A DNA stretch of 64,000 nucleotides from contig NZ_LGUR01000014.1 of NCBI RefSeq assembly GCF_001270495.1, positions 1-64,000 on the forward strand. The letters run 5' to 3'. Below, piece by piece: positions 16,258 through 24,774 of this stretch (position 1 is the stretch's first letter; each line of letters begins with the position of its first letter). A model generated the notes under the pieces. The model worked only from the letters and a program-made list of their open reading frames with translations. It had not been told where the DNA came from and made no database searches. This stretch comes from Streptomyces viridochromogenes. Lineage in GTDB: Bacteria; Actinomycetota; Actinomycetes; Streptomycetales; Streptomycetaceae. The position numbers and the translations under genes are program-made.

Positions 16258-18498
16258 ATGGGGGACAGCGGGCTGATCCAGGGCCGGTACCGGCTGCTCG
16301 ATCCGATCGGGCGCGGCGGTATGGGCGAGGTGTGGCGTGCGCGCGACGAGTCGCTGGGCCGGCAGGTCGCCGTGAAGTGCCTCAAGCCGCTGGGACCGCA
16401 CCACGACCACTCCTTCACCCGTGTCCTGCGGGAGCGGTTTCGCCGCGAGGCCCGGGTGGCCGCGGCGCTCCAACACCGGGGCGTGACCGTCGTCCACGAC
16501 TTCGGTGAGTCCGACGGGGTCCTGTTCCTGGTCATGGAGCTGCTGGAGGGCCGCAACCTCAGCCAGCTCCTGGAGGACAACAAGCACCACCCGCTGCCCG
16601 TCCCGGACGTCGTAGAGATCGCCGACCAGGTCGCCGCGGCCCTCGCCTACACCCATCAACAGGGCATCGTGCACCGCGACCTGAAGCCCGCGAACATCAT
16701 GCGGCTCGCCGACGGCACGGTGAAGATCTGCGACTTCGGCATAGCCCGCCTCGCCCACGACATCGGCTTCACCTCCCGGCTGACCGGCACCGGCATCGCG
16801 ATGGGCACCCCGCACTACATGTCGCCGGAGCAGATAGGCGGGGACGAGGTGGACCAGCGCAGCGACCTGTACTCGCTGGGCTGCGTGCTGTACGAGATGG
16901 CCACCGGGGTACCGCCGTTCGATCTCGACGACCCCTGGGCGATCCTCGTCGGCCACCGTGACACCCCGCCCCGCCCGCCGCGCAGCCACCGTGCCGAGTT
17001 GCCCGAATACTTCGAGAAGGTCATCCTCGACCTGCTGGCCAAACGACCCGAGGAACGCCCGCACGACGGGCGCGAGTTGGGCCGCCGGATCAGCCTGGGC
17101 CGTACGACACCGGCGTATGTGCCCACCGTGGTGACCCCGCAGCCCGACCTCAGGCCCCCGGAGCCCGTGGCCCGCACGCCCCGGCTGCCGTCCTGGACCC
17201 GGGGCATGACCACCGGCCACAAGGCCACCGGCGCCGGACTGCGCACCACACCGCCGGACGCCGCGGCCGGCCTCACCGGCGAGTGGATCCCCCGCCCGGC
17301 CACCGGCCGTCCCGAGGAGACCGCCGTCCCCGACGAACCGTCCGCCCCGTCCGCCGCGACGCTCACCGCGCTGGCCGGACGGCACAACGCCGGGCTGAGC
17401 CTCGGCCGGCTGGGCCGCTGGACGGAGGCGGGCGAGGTGCACCGCGCGGTCGCCGCCGAACGCGAACACCTTCTCGGCCCCGACCACCCCGACACCCTCG
17501 CCAGCCGCTACGAGCTCGCCTTCACCCTCAGCCGCACAGGCCGCGCCGCCGACGCCCTGCGTGAGTACAAACATGTCGCCCGCGCCCGCAGCCTGGCCCT
17601 CGGGCCCGACCATCCGGACACCCTCGCCGCCCGGCAGGAAATGGCGTACGTACTGGGCCAGTTGGGCCGCCACTTCGACGCTCACCAGGTCTACACGTCC
17701 GTCCTGACGGCACGAGAGCGCGCGATGGGCGCCGACCACCCCGACACCCTGCGCTGCCGCCACAACCTCGCCTTCAACCTCAGCAGACTCGGCCGTCTGG
17801 AGGAGTCGTACCGGATGGCCGGCGAGGTCGCCGACGCCCGCGCCCGCGTCCTCGGCGCACACCATCCCGACACCCTGGTCACCCGCTACGAAGTCGCCTA
17901 CGCGCTCGGCCAGTTGGGTCGCTGGTCCGAGGCGTTGCAGACCTACGGCGAGGTCGCCGCCGCCCGCGCCCAGGCCCTCGGCCCCGACCATCCCGACACC
18001 CTCGCCGCCCGCTACGAGGTGGGCATCAGCCTCGGCCGGCTCGGCCGCAGCGCGGAGGCGCTCCAGCTCTACCGCGACCTGATCGACGACCGCACCCGTG
18101 TCCACGGCCCCGCGCACCCCGAGACCCTCCGTGCCCGCCACGGCCTCGGCGTCAACCTCGGCCGCCTCGGCCGCTGGGAGGAGGCCCTCGCCGAATCGCG
18201 CGACGTGAGCGCGATCCGAGAGCGCGTGCTGGGCCCCGACCACCCGGACACCCTGGTCAGCCGCCGTGAGGTGGCCGTGAGCCTCGGCTGGCTGGGCCGC
18301 TGGCCGGACGCGCTCACCGAGTACCGCAGGGTGGCCAACGCCCGCGAGCGCGTCCTGGGCGCCGATCACCCCGACACCCTCGCCAGCCGCAACGACGAGG
18401 CCCACTGCCTGGAACAGCTCGGGCGGGGCGCGGAGGCGGTCGAGCTGTACCGGAGGGTGGCGGCGCTACGGCAGCAGCGGGCGACCGGCGGGCCCTGA
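16258..18498 (+). CDS. Serine/threonine protein kinase with C-terminal TPR array
   Basis: A 746-aa Hanks-type kinase. The glycine loop is GRGGMGEV (18-25), the ATP lysine is Lys40, and HRDLKPANI and DFG mark the catalytic and metal loops. The kinase domain ends near residue 280. A Pro/Thr-rich linker of about 90 aa leads to roughly eight 42-aa tetratricopeptide repeats of the kinesin-light-chain type, each with an LGPDHPDTL-like core. No membrane helix is present, unlike PknB-type receptors, so it should be a soluble kinase with a protein-binding scaffold. The substrate is unknown. It starts with ATG 16258 behind GGGAG. It is preceded by the MpaB-like gene and followed by the phytoene-desaturase-like gene on the same strand. 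Confidence 0.93.
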   Translation: MGDSGLIQGRYRLLDPIGRGGMGEVWRARDESLGRQVAVKCLKPLGPHHDHSFTRVLRERFRREARVAAALQHRGVTVVHDFGESDGVLFLVMELLEGRNLSQLLEDNKHHPLPVPDVVEIADQVAAALAYTHQQGIVHRDLKPANIMRLADGTVKICDFGIARLAHDIGFTSRLTGTGIAMGTPHYMSPEQIGGDEVDQRSDLYSLGCVLYEMATGVPPFDLDDPWAILVGHRDTPPRPPRSHRAELPEYFEKVILDLLAKRPEERPHDGRELGRRISLGRTTPAYVPTVVTPQPDLRPPEPVARTPRLPSWTRGMTTGHKATGAGLRTTPPDAAAGLTGEWIPRPATGRPEETAVPDEPSAPSAATLTALAGRHNAGLSLGRLGRWTEAGEVHRAVAAEREHLLGPDHPDTLASRYELAFTLSRTGRAADALREYKHVARARSLALGPDHPDTLAARQEMAYVLGQLGRHFDAHQVYTSVLTARERAMGADHPDTLRCRHNLAFNLSRLGRLEESYRMAGEVADARARVLGAHHPDTLVTRYEVAYALGQLGRWSEALQTYGEVAAARAQALGPDHPDTLAARYEVGISLGRLGRSAEALQLYRDLIDDRTRVHGPAHPETLRARHGLGVNLGRLGRWEEALAESRDVSAIRERVLGPDHPDTLVSRREVAVSLGWLGRWPDALTEYRRVANARERVLGADHPDTLASRNDEAHCLEQLGRGAEAVELYRRVAALRQQRATGGP

Positions 18499-18552
18499 CT
18501 CCGGACGCCCGCACGTCTGGCCGACCTAGATCATCACGTGTTACGAAGAACC

Positions 18553-20130
18553 ATGCCTGCACACGAGGGAAGCCCCGCGAGCCGTACGTACGACGCCGTC
18601 ATCGTCGGCGGAGGCCACAACGGCCTGGTCGCCGCCGCCTACCTGGCGCGGGCCGGGCGGTCCGTGCTGGTGCTGGAGCGGCTGGACCACACGGGAGGCG
18701 CCGCCGTGTCCACGCGGCCGTTCGCCGGCGTCGACGCCCGGCTCTCCCGCTACTCGTACCTGGTCAGCCTGTTGCCGAAGAAGATCGTCCGGGACCTCGG
18801 CCTGGACTTCCGGGTCCGCACCCGAGACGTGTCCTCCTACACGCCCGTGGAACGGGACGGACGCTCGACCGGACTGCTGGTGGGCGGCGGTGAACGGCGC
18901 ACCCGCGAGGCGTTCGCCCGGCTGACCGGCACCGAGCGTGAGTACGCGGCCTGGCAGCGCTTCTACGCCATGACCGGCGAGGTCGCCAAACGGGTGTTCC
19001 CGACGCTCACCGAGCCCCTGCCGAGCCGTGCGGAGCTGCGTCACCGGGTGGACGACGAGGAGGCCTGGCGGACCCTCTTCGAGGAGCCGATCGGTGTCGC
19101 GATCGAGGACCGTTTCACCGACGACCTCGTGCGGGGCGTGGTCCTGACGGACGCCCTGATCGGCACGTTCGCCGACGCCCATGACACTTCGCTCAAGCAG
19201 AACCGCTGCTTCCTCTACCACGTGATCGGCGGCGGCACCGGCGCCTGGGACGTCCCCGTAGGCGGCATGGGCGCCCTCACTGACGCCCTGGCCACGGCGG
19301 CACGCCAGGCGGGCGCGGACATCGTCACCGGGCACGAGGCGGTACGGATCGACACGGACGGCCGTACGGCCGAGGTCACCTACCGCACGGCCGACGGCGA
19401 GGGCGTCGCCACCGCCCGGCACGTCCTGGTCAACGCCTCCCCTCGGGAACTGGCCGACCTCACCGGCGATACACCCCCGACCCCCGCCGAGGGCGCCCAG
19501 CTCAAGGTGAACATGCTGCTCAAGCGCCTGCCGAGGCTGCGCGACACCTCCGTCGACCCGCGCGAGGCGTTCGCCGGCACCTTCCACATCGCCGAGGGCT
19601 ACGACCAACTGGCCGCCGCCCACGCCCAGGCCGTCGCCGGGGAACTCCCCGCCGCGCCGCCGTCCGAGATCTACTGTCACTCGCTGACCGACCCGACGAT
19701 CCTCGGCCCCGACCTCGTCGCCCAGGGCTACCAGACCCTCACCCTGTTCGGCCTGCACACCCCGGCCAGGCTCTTCGAGCGCGACAACGACGCCGTACGC
19801 GACGAACTGCTGAAGTCAACACTCGCCCAGCTCGACGCGCACCTCGCCGAGCCGATCGCCGACTGCCTGGCGACGGACGCGGAGGGGAGGCCGTGCATCG
19901 AGGCGAAGACCCCGCTGGACCTGGACCGAGACCTGCGCCTGCCCGGCGGCAACATCTTCCACCGCGACCTGGCCTGGCCGTACGCCCAGGAGGGCACCGG
20001 TCGCTGGGGCGTGGAGACCTCGCACGCGAACGTGCTGCTCTGCGGGGCGGGCGCGGTGCGCGGGGGAGGGGTGAGCGGGGTGCCGGGGCACAACGCGGCG
20101 ATGGCGGTGCTGGAGCGGCCCGCCGACTGA
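18553..20130 (+). CDS. FAD-dependent phytoene-desaturase-like oxidoreductase
   Basis: A flavin amine-oxidase/phytoene-desaturase superfamily enzyme (about 525 aa). The dinucleotide-binding motif is VIVGGGHNGLVAAAYLARAG at residues 14-33. VLERLDHTGGAA follows, with a C-terminal FAD segment (GAGAVRGGGVSGVPGHNAA). It belongs to the broadly distributed CrtI-like group often called NAD(P)/FAD-dependent oxidoreductase, not the carotenoid enzymes themselves, and its substrate is unknown. ATG 18553 was chosen. An in-frame GTG at 18538 would put a rare TTA codon at position 2. It is convergent with the serine hydrolase gene, with only seven bases between stops. Confidence 0.88.
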   Translation: MPAHEGSPASRTYDAVIVGGGHNGLVAAAYLARAGRSVLVLERLDHTGGAAVSTRPFAGVDARLSRYSYLVSLLPKKIVRDLGLDFRVRTRDVSSYTPVERDGRSTGLLVGGGERRTREAFARLTGTEREYAAWQRFYAMTGEVAKRVFPTLTEPLPSRAELRHRVDDEEAWRTLFEEPIGVAIEDRFTDDLVRGVVLTDALIGTFADAHDTSLKQNRCFLYHVIGGGTGAWDVPVGGMGALTDALATAARQAGADIVTGHEAVRIDTDGRTAEVTYRTADGEGVATARHVLVNASPRELADLTGDTPPTPAEGAQLKVNMLLKRLPRLRDTSVDPREAFAGTFHIAEGYDQLAAAHAQAVAGELPAAPPSEIYCHSLTDPTILGPDLVAQGYQTLTLFGLHTPARLFERDNDAVRDELLKSTLAQLDAHLAEPIADCLATDAEGRPCIEAKTPLDLDRDLRLPGGNIFHRDLAWPYAQEGTGRWGVETSHANVLLCGAGAVRGGGVSGVPGHNAAMAVLERPAD

Positions 20131-20137
20131 CGGGCGG

Positions 20138-21919
20138 TCAGTCGGCGGAGGAGCTCCAGCCGTTCGCCGCGATACGGGCCGCGTCCGCCGGTCGGGCCTC
20201 GTCGAACAGGACTCGGTCCGCCGCCTCGACGCGCAGACCGTCGACGTACGCGCCACGGCCCACGTACAGCCGGTCGGTGGCGTACCGCCAGCGGAGCATC
20301 AGCTGCCGGTGCGTGGGGAGCCGGGCCGCGAGGCGGTGCCAGACGCGGCCCGACCAGCCCGTGACCGCGCCGGTCGCGTGGTCCTGCGGGCGCCCGCCGT
20401 GGCGGGTGGTGGTGAAGGGGAGCGGCTGCCAGGTCGATCCGCCGTCCGTCGTGGACTCCAGGACGAGGAGGTCCGACCGGGGTTCGGTGTCCCACCACAG
20501 GGCACAGCGCAGACACGCGTCGCCGGCGGACGTGTCGAGCGCGGGGAGCGCGAGGGTCGCGGTGGTGGCGGTCGCCATGCCGGAGAACCATGCGGTACGA
20601 CCGTGGCGGGGGCGGACCGGTACGGCACGCGCCATGTTGTCGGCGGCGGCGACCCTCGGCGCGGACCCGGAGCGCCAACCGCGCACCGGATGGACCGAGT
20701 TGCCGAGGATGACGAGGAAGGAGTCGGTCGTCGGGTCGAGGACGAGCGAGGTGCCGGTGAAGCCGGTGTGTCCGGCGGTGCGCGGGGTGGCCATCGCGCC
20801 CATGTACCAGTGCTGGTAGAGCTCGAATCCGAGGCCGTGCTCGTCGCCGGGGAAGGCGGTGTTGAAGTCGGTGAACATCAGGTCCACCGACTGCGGCTGC
20901 AGGATGCGGCACCCGCCGTAGGCGCCGCCGTTGAGCAGTGTCCGGCCGAGGACCGCGAGGTCCCACGCGTTCGAGAACACGCCGGCATGGCCGGCGACGC
21001 CACCGAGGCTGAAGGCGTTCTCGTCATGCACCTCGCCCCACACGAGCCCGCGGTCCAGGCCGGACCAGGGCTTGCGGGCGTCCTCGGTGGCCGCGATCCT
21101 CGGCTTCCAGGCGGCGGGCGGGTTGTAGCGGGTGCGACGCAGGCCGAGCGGGGCGGTGATCTCGTCGTGGAGGAGGGCGTCGAGCCCGCGGCCGGTGATC
21201 TCCTCCAGCACGAGCTGGAGGGAGATCAGGTTCAGGTCCGAGTAGAGGTACGTGGTGCCCGGCCGGTTCAGTGGCGCCTCGTTCCAGATCAGCTGGAGCT
21301 TCTCCTCGTACGACGGCGCGCTGTAGAGCGGAATCCAGGCGCGGAACCCCGAGGTGTGCGTGAGGAGCTGACGGATCGTGATGCCCTGCTTGCCCGCCCG
21401 GCCGAAGTCCGGGAGATACGAGGCCACCGCCGCCTCCAGTCCCAACGCACCCCGCTCGATCTGCTGCACGGCGAGGATCGAGGTGAACAGCTTGGACACC
21501 GAGGCCAGATCGAAGACGGTTTCCTCGGCCATCGGGATCTGCTGATCGGCCGGGAACTCGACGCCGGTGTCGGTCCTCTCGTCGTACGCCCGATAGCGCA
21601 CCGCCATGCCGATGGGCTCGTGCAGGGCCACGGTGCCGCCACGCCCGGCGAGCAGAACGGCGCCCGCGTACCAGGGGTGTGCGGGGGAGGGGCCGAGGAA
21701 CGCCTCGGCGTCGGTGACGAGTCGGCGGAGGGGCGCGGGGAGGAGGCCGGCGCGCTCGGGGGAGCCGTGACGCAGGGTGGTGCGGCGCGGGCCCCGGCCG
21801 GAGGACGAGGTGGCGCCCGCCGGTCCGGCCGGGAAGGGGGCGATGGCCAGGGCGCCGCCCAAAGCCAGTGTGCCTTTGGTGAGTTGACGCCTGGTCAGTC
21901 CGCTTCTGCCGTCGGTCAT
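20138..21919 (-). CDS. Tat-exported beta-lactamase-family serine hydrolase
   Basis: A 593-aa secreted serine hydrolase of the class C beta-lactamase/esterase family. It has a twin-arginine signal (RR at residues 10-11, then a hydrophobic stretch ending in GPAGA). The nucleophile motif is SVSK (S-x-x-K) and a YSDLN Tyr motif follows. The HTG-like third motif is AGHTGFTGTS. After about residue 430 a beta-rich discoidin-like C-terminal module follows, which may bind sugars or the cell wall. The start is supported by GGGAGGA six bases upstream. It probably acts on a peptide or ester in the envelope or medium. The substrate is not known. Confidence 0.9.
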   Translation of the reverse strand: MTDGRSGLTRRQLTKGTLALGGALAIAPFPAGPAGATSSSGRGPRRTTLRHGSPERAGLLPAPLRRLVTDAEAFLGPSPAHPWYAGAVLLAGRGGTVALHEPIGMAVRYRAYDERTDTGVEFPADQQIPMAEETVFDLASVSKLFTSILAVQQIERGALGLEAAVASYLPDFGRAGKQGITIRQLLTHTSGFRAWIPLYSAPSYEEKLQLIWNEAPLNRPGTTYLYSDLNLISLQLVLEEITGRGLDALLHDEITAPLGLRRTRYNPPAAWKPRIAATEDARKPWSGLDRGLVWGEVHDENAFSLGGVAGHAGVFSNAWDLAVLGRTLLNGGAYGGCRILQPQSVDLMFTDFNTAFPGDEHGLGFELYQHWYMGAMATPRTAGHTGFTGTSLVLDPTTDSFLVILGNSVHPVRGWRSGSAPRVAAADNMARAVPVRPRHGRTAWFSGMATATTATLALPALDTSAGDACLRCALWWDTEPRSDLLVLESTTDGGSTWQPLPFTTTRHGGRPQDHATGAVTGWSGRVWHRLAARLPTHRQLMLRWRYATDRLYVGRGAYVDGLRVEAADRVLFDEARPADAARIAANGWSSSAD

Positions 21920-22028
21920 CGAGGTTCCTCCCGCCGCTCCGGCTGAAAGTATCTTTCCGGGATCACCTTGCGTGGTGAAACTTTCGTGTCAGGTGGGAGC
22001 GGTGTCAACGGGGTGCTCGCCCAAGAGA

Positions 22029-22045
22029 TCTGACGGTGTATCAGA
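22029..22045. promoter_or_regulatory. 17-bp inverted repeat upstream of the nitronate monooxygenase operon
   Basis: The sequence TCTGACGGTGTATCAGA is an imperfect inverted repeat (TCTGAc-N5-aTCAGA) 43 bp before the ATG. Its layout is the same as the perfect repeat at 41559-41575. Two acyl-CoA gene groups thus share it, so I infer an operator of one TetR-like regulator. Confidence 0.6.
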
Positions 22046-22087
22046 AAAGCCCTTCCGTCGTCCGGAGGACTGCGGCATCCTGCGCCC

Positions 22088-23197
22088 ATGCAGACGGAGC
22101 TGAGCAAGAAACTGGGAGTCGAGCACGCCATCTTCGGCTTCACGCCGTTCCCCGCCGTCGCAGCGGCCATCAGCCGGGCCGGCGGCTTCGGAGTGCTCGG
22201 CGCGGTCCGCTACACCGCACCCGACGACCTCAAACGCGACCTCGACTGGGTCGAGGCCCATGTCGACGGCAGGCCCTACGGCCTGGACGTCGTCATGCCC
22301 GCGAAGAAGGTCGAGGGCGTCACAGAGGCCGACGTCGAGGCGATGATCCCGGAAGGGCACCGCCAGTTCGTCAAGGACACCCTCGCCAAGTACGGCGTGC
22401 CCGAGCTGGCCGAGGGAGAGGCGTCCGGCTGGCGGATCACCGGATGGATGGAACAGGTCGCCCGCACCCAGCTCGATGTCGCCTTCGGCTATCCGATCAA
22501 GCTGCTCGCCAACGCCCTCGGCTCACCGCCCGCGGACGTCGTGGAGCGCGCCCACGACCGGGGCGTGCTCGTCGCCGCGCTCGCGGGCAGCGCCCGGCAC
22601 GCCCGCAAGCACCATGAGGCGGGCATCGACATCGTGGTGGCCCAGGGCTACGAGGCGGGCGGCCACACCGGTGACATCGCCTCCATGGTGCTCACCCCGG
22701 AGGTGGTGGAAGCCGTCGATCCGCTGCCCGTACTGGCGGCCGGGGGGATCGGAAGCGGCCAACAGGTGGCGGCGGCACTCAGCCTCGGCGCCCAAGGTGT
22801 GTGGCTGGGCTCCATATGGCTGACCACCACAGAGGCGGATCTGCATTCCACCGCGCTGACCGCCAAACTGCTCGCCGCCGGCTCCGGCGACACGGTGCGC
22901 TCCCGCTCCCTCACCGGCAAGCCCGCACGGCAGCTGCGCACCGAGTGGACGGACGCCTGGGACGACCCGAACGGCCCCGGCACCCTCCCCATGCCCCTCC
23001 AGGGCCTCCTGGTCGCCGAGGCCGTCTCCCGCATCCAGAAGTACGAGGTCGAGCCGCTGCTCGGCACGCCCGTCGGCCAGATCGTCGGCCGGATGAACGG
23101 CGAACGCAGTGTCCAGGCCGTCTTCGACGACCTCACCCGCGGCTTCGAGCAGGCCGTCGACCGTATCAACCGCATAGCCGGAAGGAGCGGCCAGTGA
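22088..23197 (+). CDS. Nitronate monooxygenase (2-nitropropane dioxygenase family)
   Basis: A flavin-dependent TIM-barrel enzyme of the NMO/2-nitropropane dioxygenase family (369 aa), oxidising nitronates or, in some relatives, propionate-3-nitronate. The FMN-binding GYEAGGHTGD motif and VLAAGGIGSGQQVAAALSLGAQGVWLGS are clear. The N-terminus opens with a TELSKKLGVEHAIF segment. It begins 43 bp after the shared 17-bp repeat and its stop overlaps the start of an acyl-CoA ligase gene. Members next to acyl-CoA ligases are often mis-called. The true substrate could be an enoyl-acyl compound (FabK-like reductase) rather than a nitroalkane. I favour the family name only. Confidence 0.88.
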   Translation: MQTELSKKLGVEHAIFGFTPFPAVAAAISRAGGFGVLGAVRYTAPDDLKRDLDWVEAHVDGRPYGLDVVMPAKKVEGVTEADVEAMIPEGHRQFVKDTLAKYGVPELAEGEASGWRITGWMEQVARTQLDVAFGYPIKLLANALGSPPADVVERAHDRGVLVAALAGSARHARKHHEAGIDIVVAQGYEAGGHTGDIASMVLTPEVVEAVDPLPVLAAGGIGSGQQVAAALSLGAQGVWLGSIWLTTTEADLHSTALTAKLLAAGSGDTVRSRSLTGKPARQLRTEWTDAWDDPNGPGTLPMPLQGLLVAEAVSRIQKYEVEPLLGTPVGQIVGRMNGERSVQAVFDDLTRGFEQAVDRINRIAGRSGQ

Positions 23198-24747
23198 CGA
23201 GCACGCCCCCCGCAGGCTTCTGGGCCCAGGCAGCGGCCGACCCCGACCGCACGGTCCTCGTCGCCCCCGACGGTGAGGAGTGGACCGCCGGCCGACTGCA
23301 CGCCGCCGCCAACCGCCTCGTCCACGGCCTGCGCGCGGCCGGGATGGAGCGCGGTGACGCCTTCGCGGTCGTCCTGCCCAACGGCCCCGAGTTCTTCACC
23401 GCCTACCTCGCCGCCAGCCAGGCCGGGTTCTATCTCGTCCCCGTCAACCACCACTTCGTCGGCCCCGAGATCGCCTGGATCGTGGCCGACTCCGGCGCCA
23501 AGGTGCTCCTCGCCCACGAACGCTTCGCCGCCCCCGCCCGCCACGCCGCCGACGAGGCGGGCCTGCCCGGCACCCACCGGTACGCGATCGGCACGGTCGA
23601 GGGCTTCCGGCCGTACGCCGAACTCCTCGACGGACAACCCGGGTCGGCGCCCGCGGACCGCACGCTCGGCTGGGTCATGAACTACACCTCGGGCACCACC
23701 GGCCGCCCGCGCGGCATCCGGCGCCCACTCCCCGGCAAGACGCCGGAGGAGTCCTACCTCGGCGGCTTCCTCGGCATCTTCGGCATCAGGCCGTTCGAGG
23801 ACAACGTGCACCTGGTGTGCTCGCCGCTGTACCACACCGCCGTACTCCAGTTCGCGGGCGCGTCCCTGCACATAGGCCACCGGCTGGTGCTGATGGACAA
23901 GTGGACTCCGGAGGAGATGCTCCGCCTGATCGACGCCCACCGTTGCACGCACACCCATATGGTCCCCACCCAGTTCCACCGCCTGCTCGCGCTCCCGGAC
24001 GACGTACGGGCCCGCTACGACGTCTCCTCCATGCGGCACGCCATCCACGGCGCCGCCCCCTGCCCCGACCACGTGAAGCGGGCCATGCTCGACTGGTGGG
24101 GCCCGTGCGTGGAGGAGTACTACGCCGCCAGTGAGGGCGGCGGCGCCTTCGCGACCGCCGAGGACTGGCTGAAGAAGCCCGGCACGGTCGGCAAGGCCTG
24201 GCCGATCAGCGAACTCGCGATCTTCGACGACGACGGCAACCGGCTTCCGCCCGGCGAACTCGGCACCGTCTACCTGAAGATGAACACCGGCGGCTTCGCC
24301 TACCACAAGGACCGGGCCAAGACGGAGAAGAACCGCATCGGTGACTTCTTCACGGTCGGCGACCTCGGCTGTCTCGACGAGGACGGCTATCTCTTCCTCC
24401 GCGACCGCAAGATCGACATGATCATCTCGGGCGGGGTCAACATCTACCCGGCCGAGATCGAGTCCGTCCTCCTCGCCCACCCGGCCGTCGCCGACGCCGC
24501 CGCCTTCGGCATCCCGCACGACGAATGGGGCGAGGAGGTCAAGGCCGTCGTCGAACCCGCCCCGGGCCACGAGCCCGGCCCCGCCCTCGCCGCCACGATC
24601 CTCGACCACTGCGCCGGGCGACTCGCCGGCTACAAGCGGCCCAAGAGCGTCGACTTCATCACCGAGATGCCCCGCGATCCCAACGGCAAGCTGTACAAAA
24701 GGCGGCTGCGGGACCCGTACTGGGAGGGGCGTACACGGACCGTGTGA
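23194..24747 (+). CDS. AMP-forming acyl-CoA synthetase
   Basis: A 517-aa ANL-superfamily ligase, activating a carboxylic acid through an acyl-adenylate to the CoA thioester. The ATP-binding P-loop is YTSGTTGRPRG. GDLGCLDEDGYLFLRDR is the later adenylate motif, with the hinge Lys near the C-terminus (DPNGKLYKRR). GTG 23194 is preceded by GGAAGGAG and overlaps the TGA of the previous gene (GTGA). The two genes form one translational unit under the 17-bp repeat. The acid is unknown. Relatives act on fatty or aryl-propionic acids. Confidence 0.9.
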   Translation: MTSTPPAGFWAQAAADPDRTVLVAPDGEEWTAGRLHAAANRLVHGLRAAGMERGDAFAVVLPNGPEFFTAYLAASQAGFYLVPVNHHFVGPEIAWIVADSGAKVLLAHERFAAPARHAADEAGLPGTHRYAIGTVEGFRPYAELLDGQPGSAPADRTLGWVMNYTSGTTGRPRGIRRPLPGKTPEESYLGGFLGIFGIRPFEDNVHLVCSPLYHTAVLQFAGASLHIGHRLVLMDKWTPEEMLRLIDAHRCTHTHMVPTQFHRLLALPDDVRARYDVSSMRHAIHGAAPCPDHVKRAMLDWWGPCVEEYYAASEGGGAFATAEDWLKKPGTVGKAWPISELAIFDDDGNRLPPGELGTVYLKMNTGGFAYHKDRAKTEKNRIGDFFTVGDLGCLDEDGYLFLRDRKIDMIISGGVNIYPAEIESVLLAHPAVADAAAFGIPHDEWGEEVKAVVEPAPGHEPGPALAATILDHCAGRLAGYKRPKSVDFITEMPRDPNGKLYKRRLRDPYWEGRTRTV

Positions 24748-24774
24748 CCACGGCCCGGCGCCGGGAGGGGCGGT

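Noticed and set aside
15763..18405. An 880-codon open frame on the minus strand opposite the kinase-TPR gene
   Set aside because: It mirrors the repeat pattern of the real gene and has no recognisable domain or ribosome site.
24754..24765. CCCGGCGCCGGG palindrome in the convergent gap after the ligase and LAL genes
   Set aside because: It has no loop and is short, so I did not call it a terminator. In this GC-rich DNA it may be chance.
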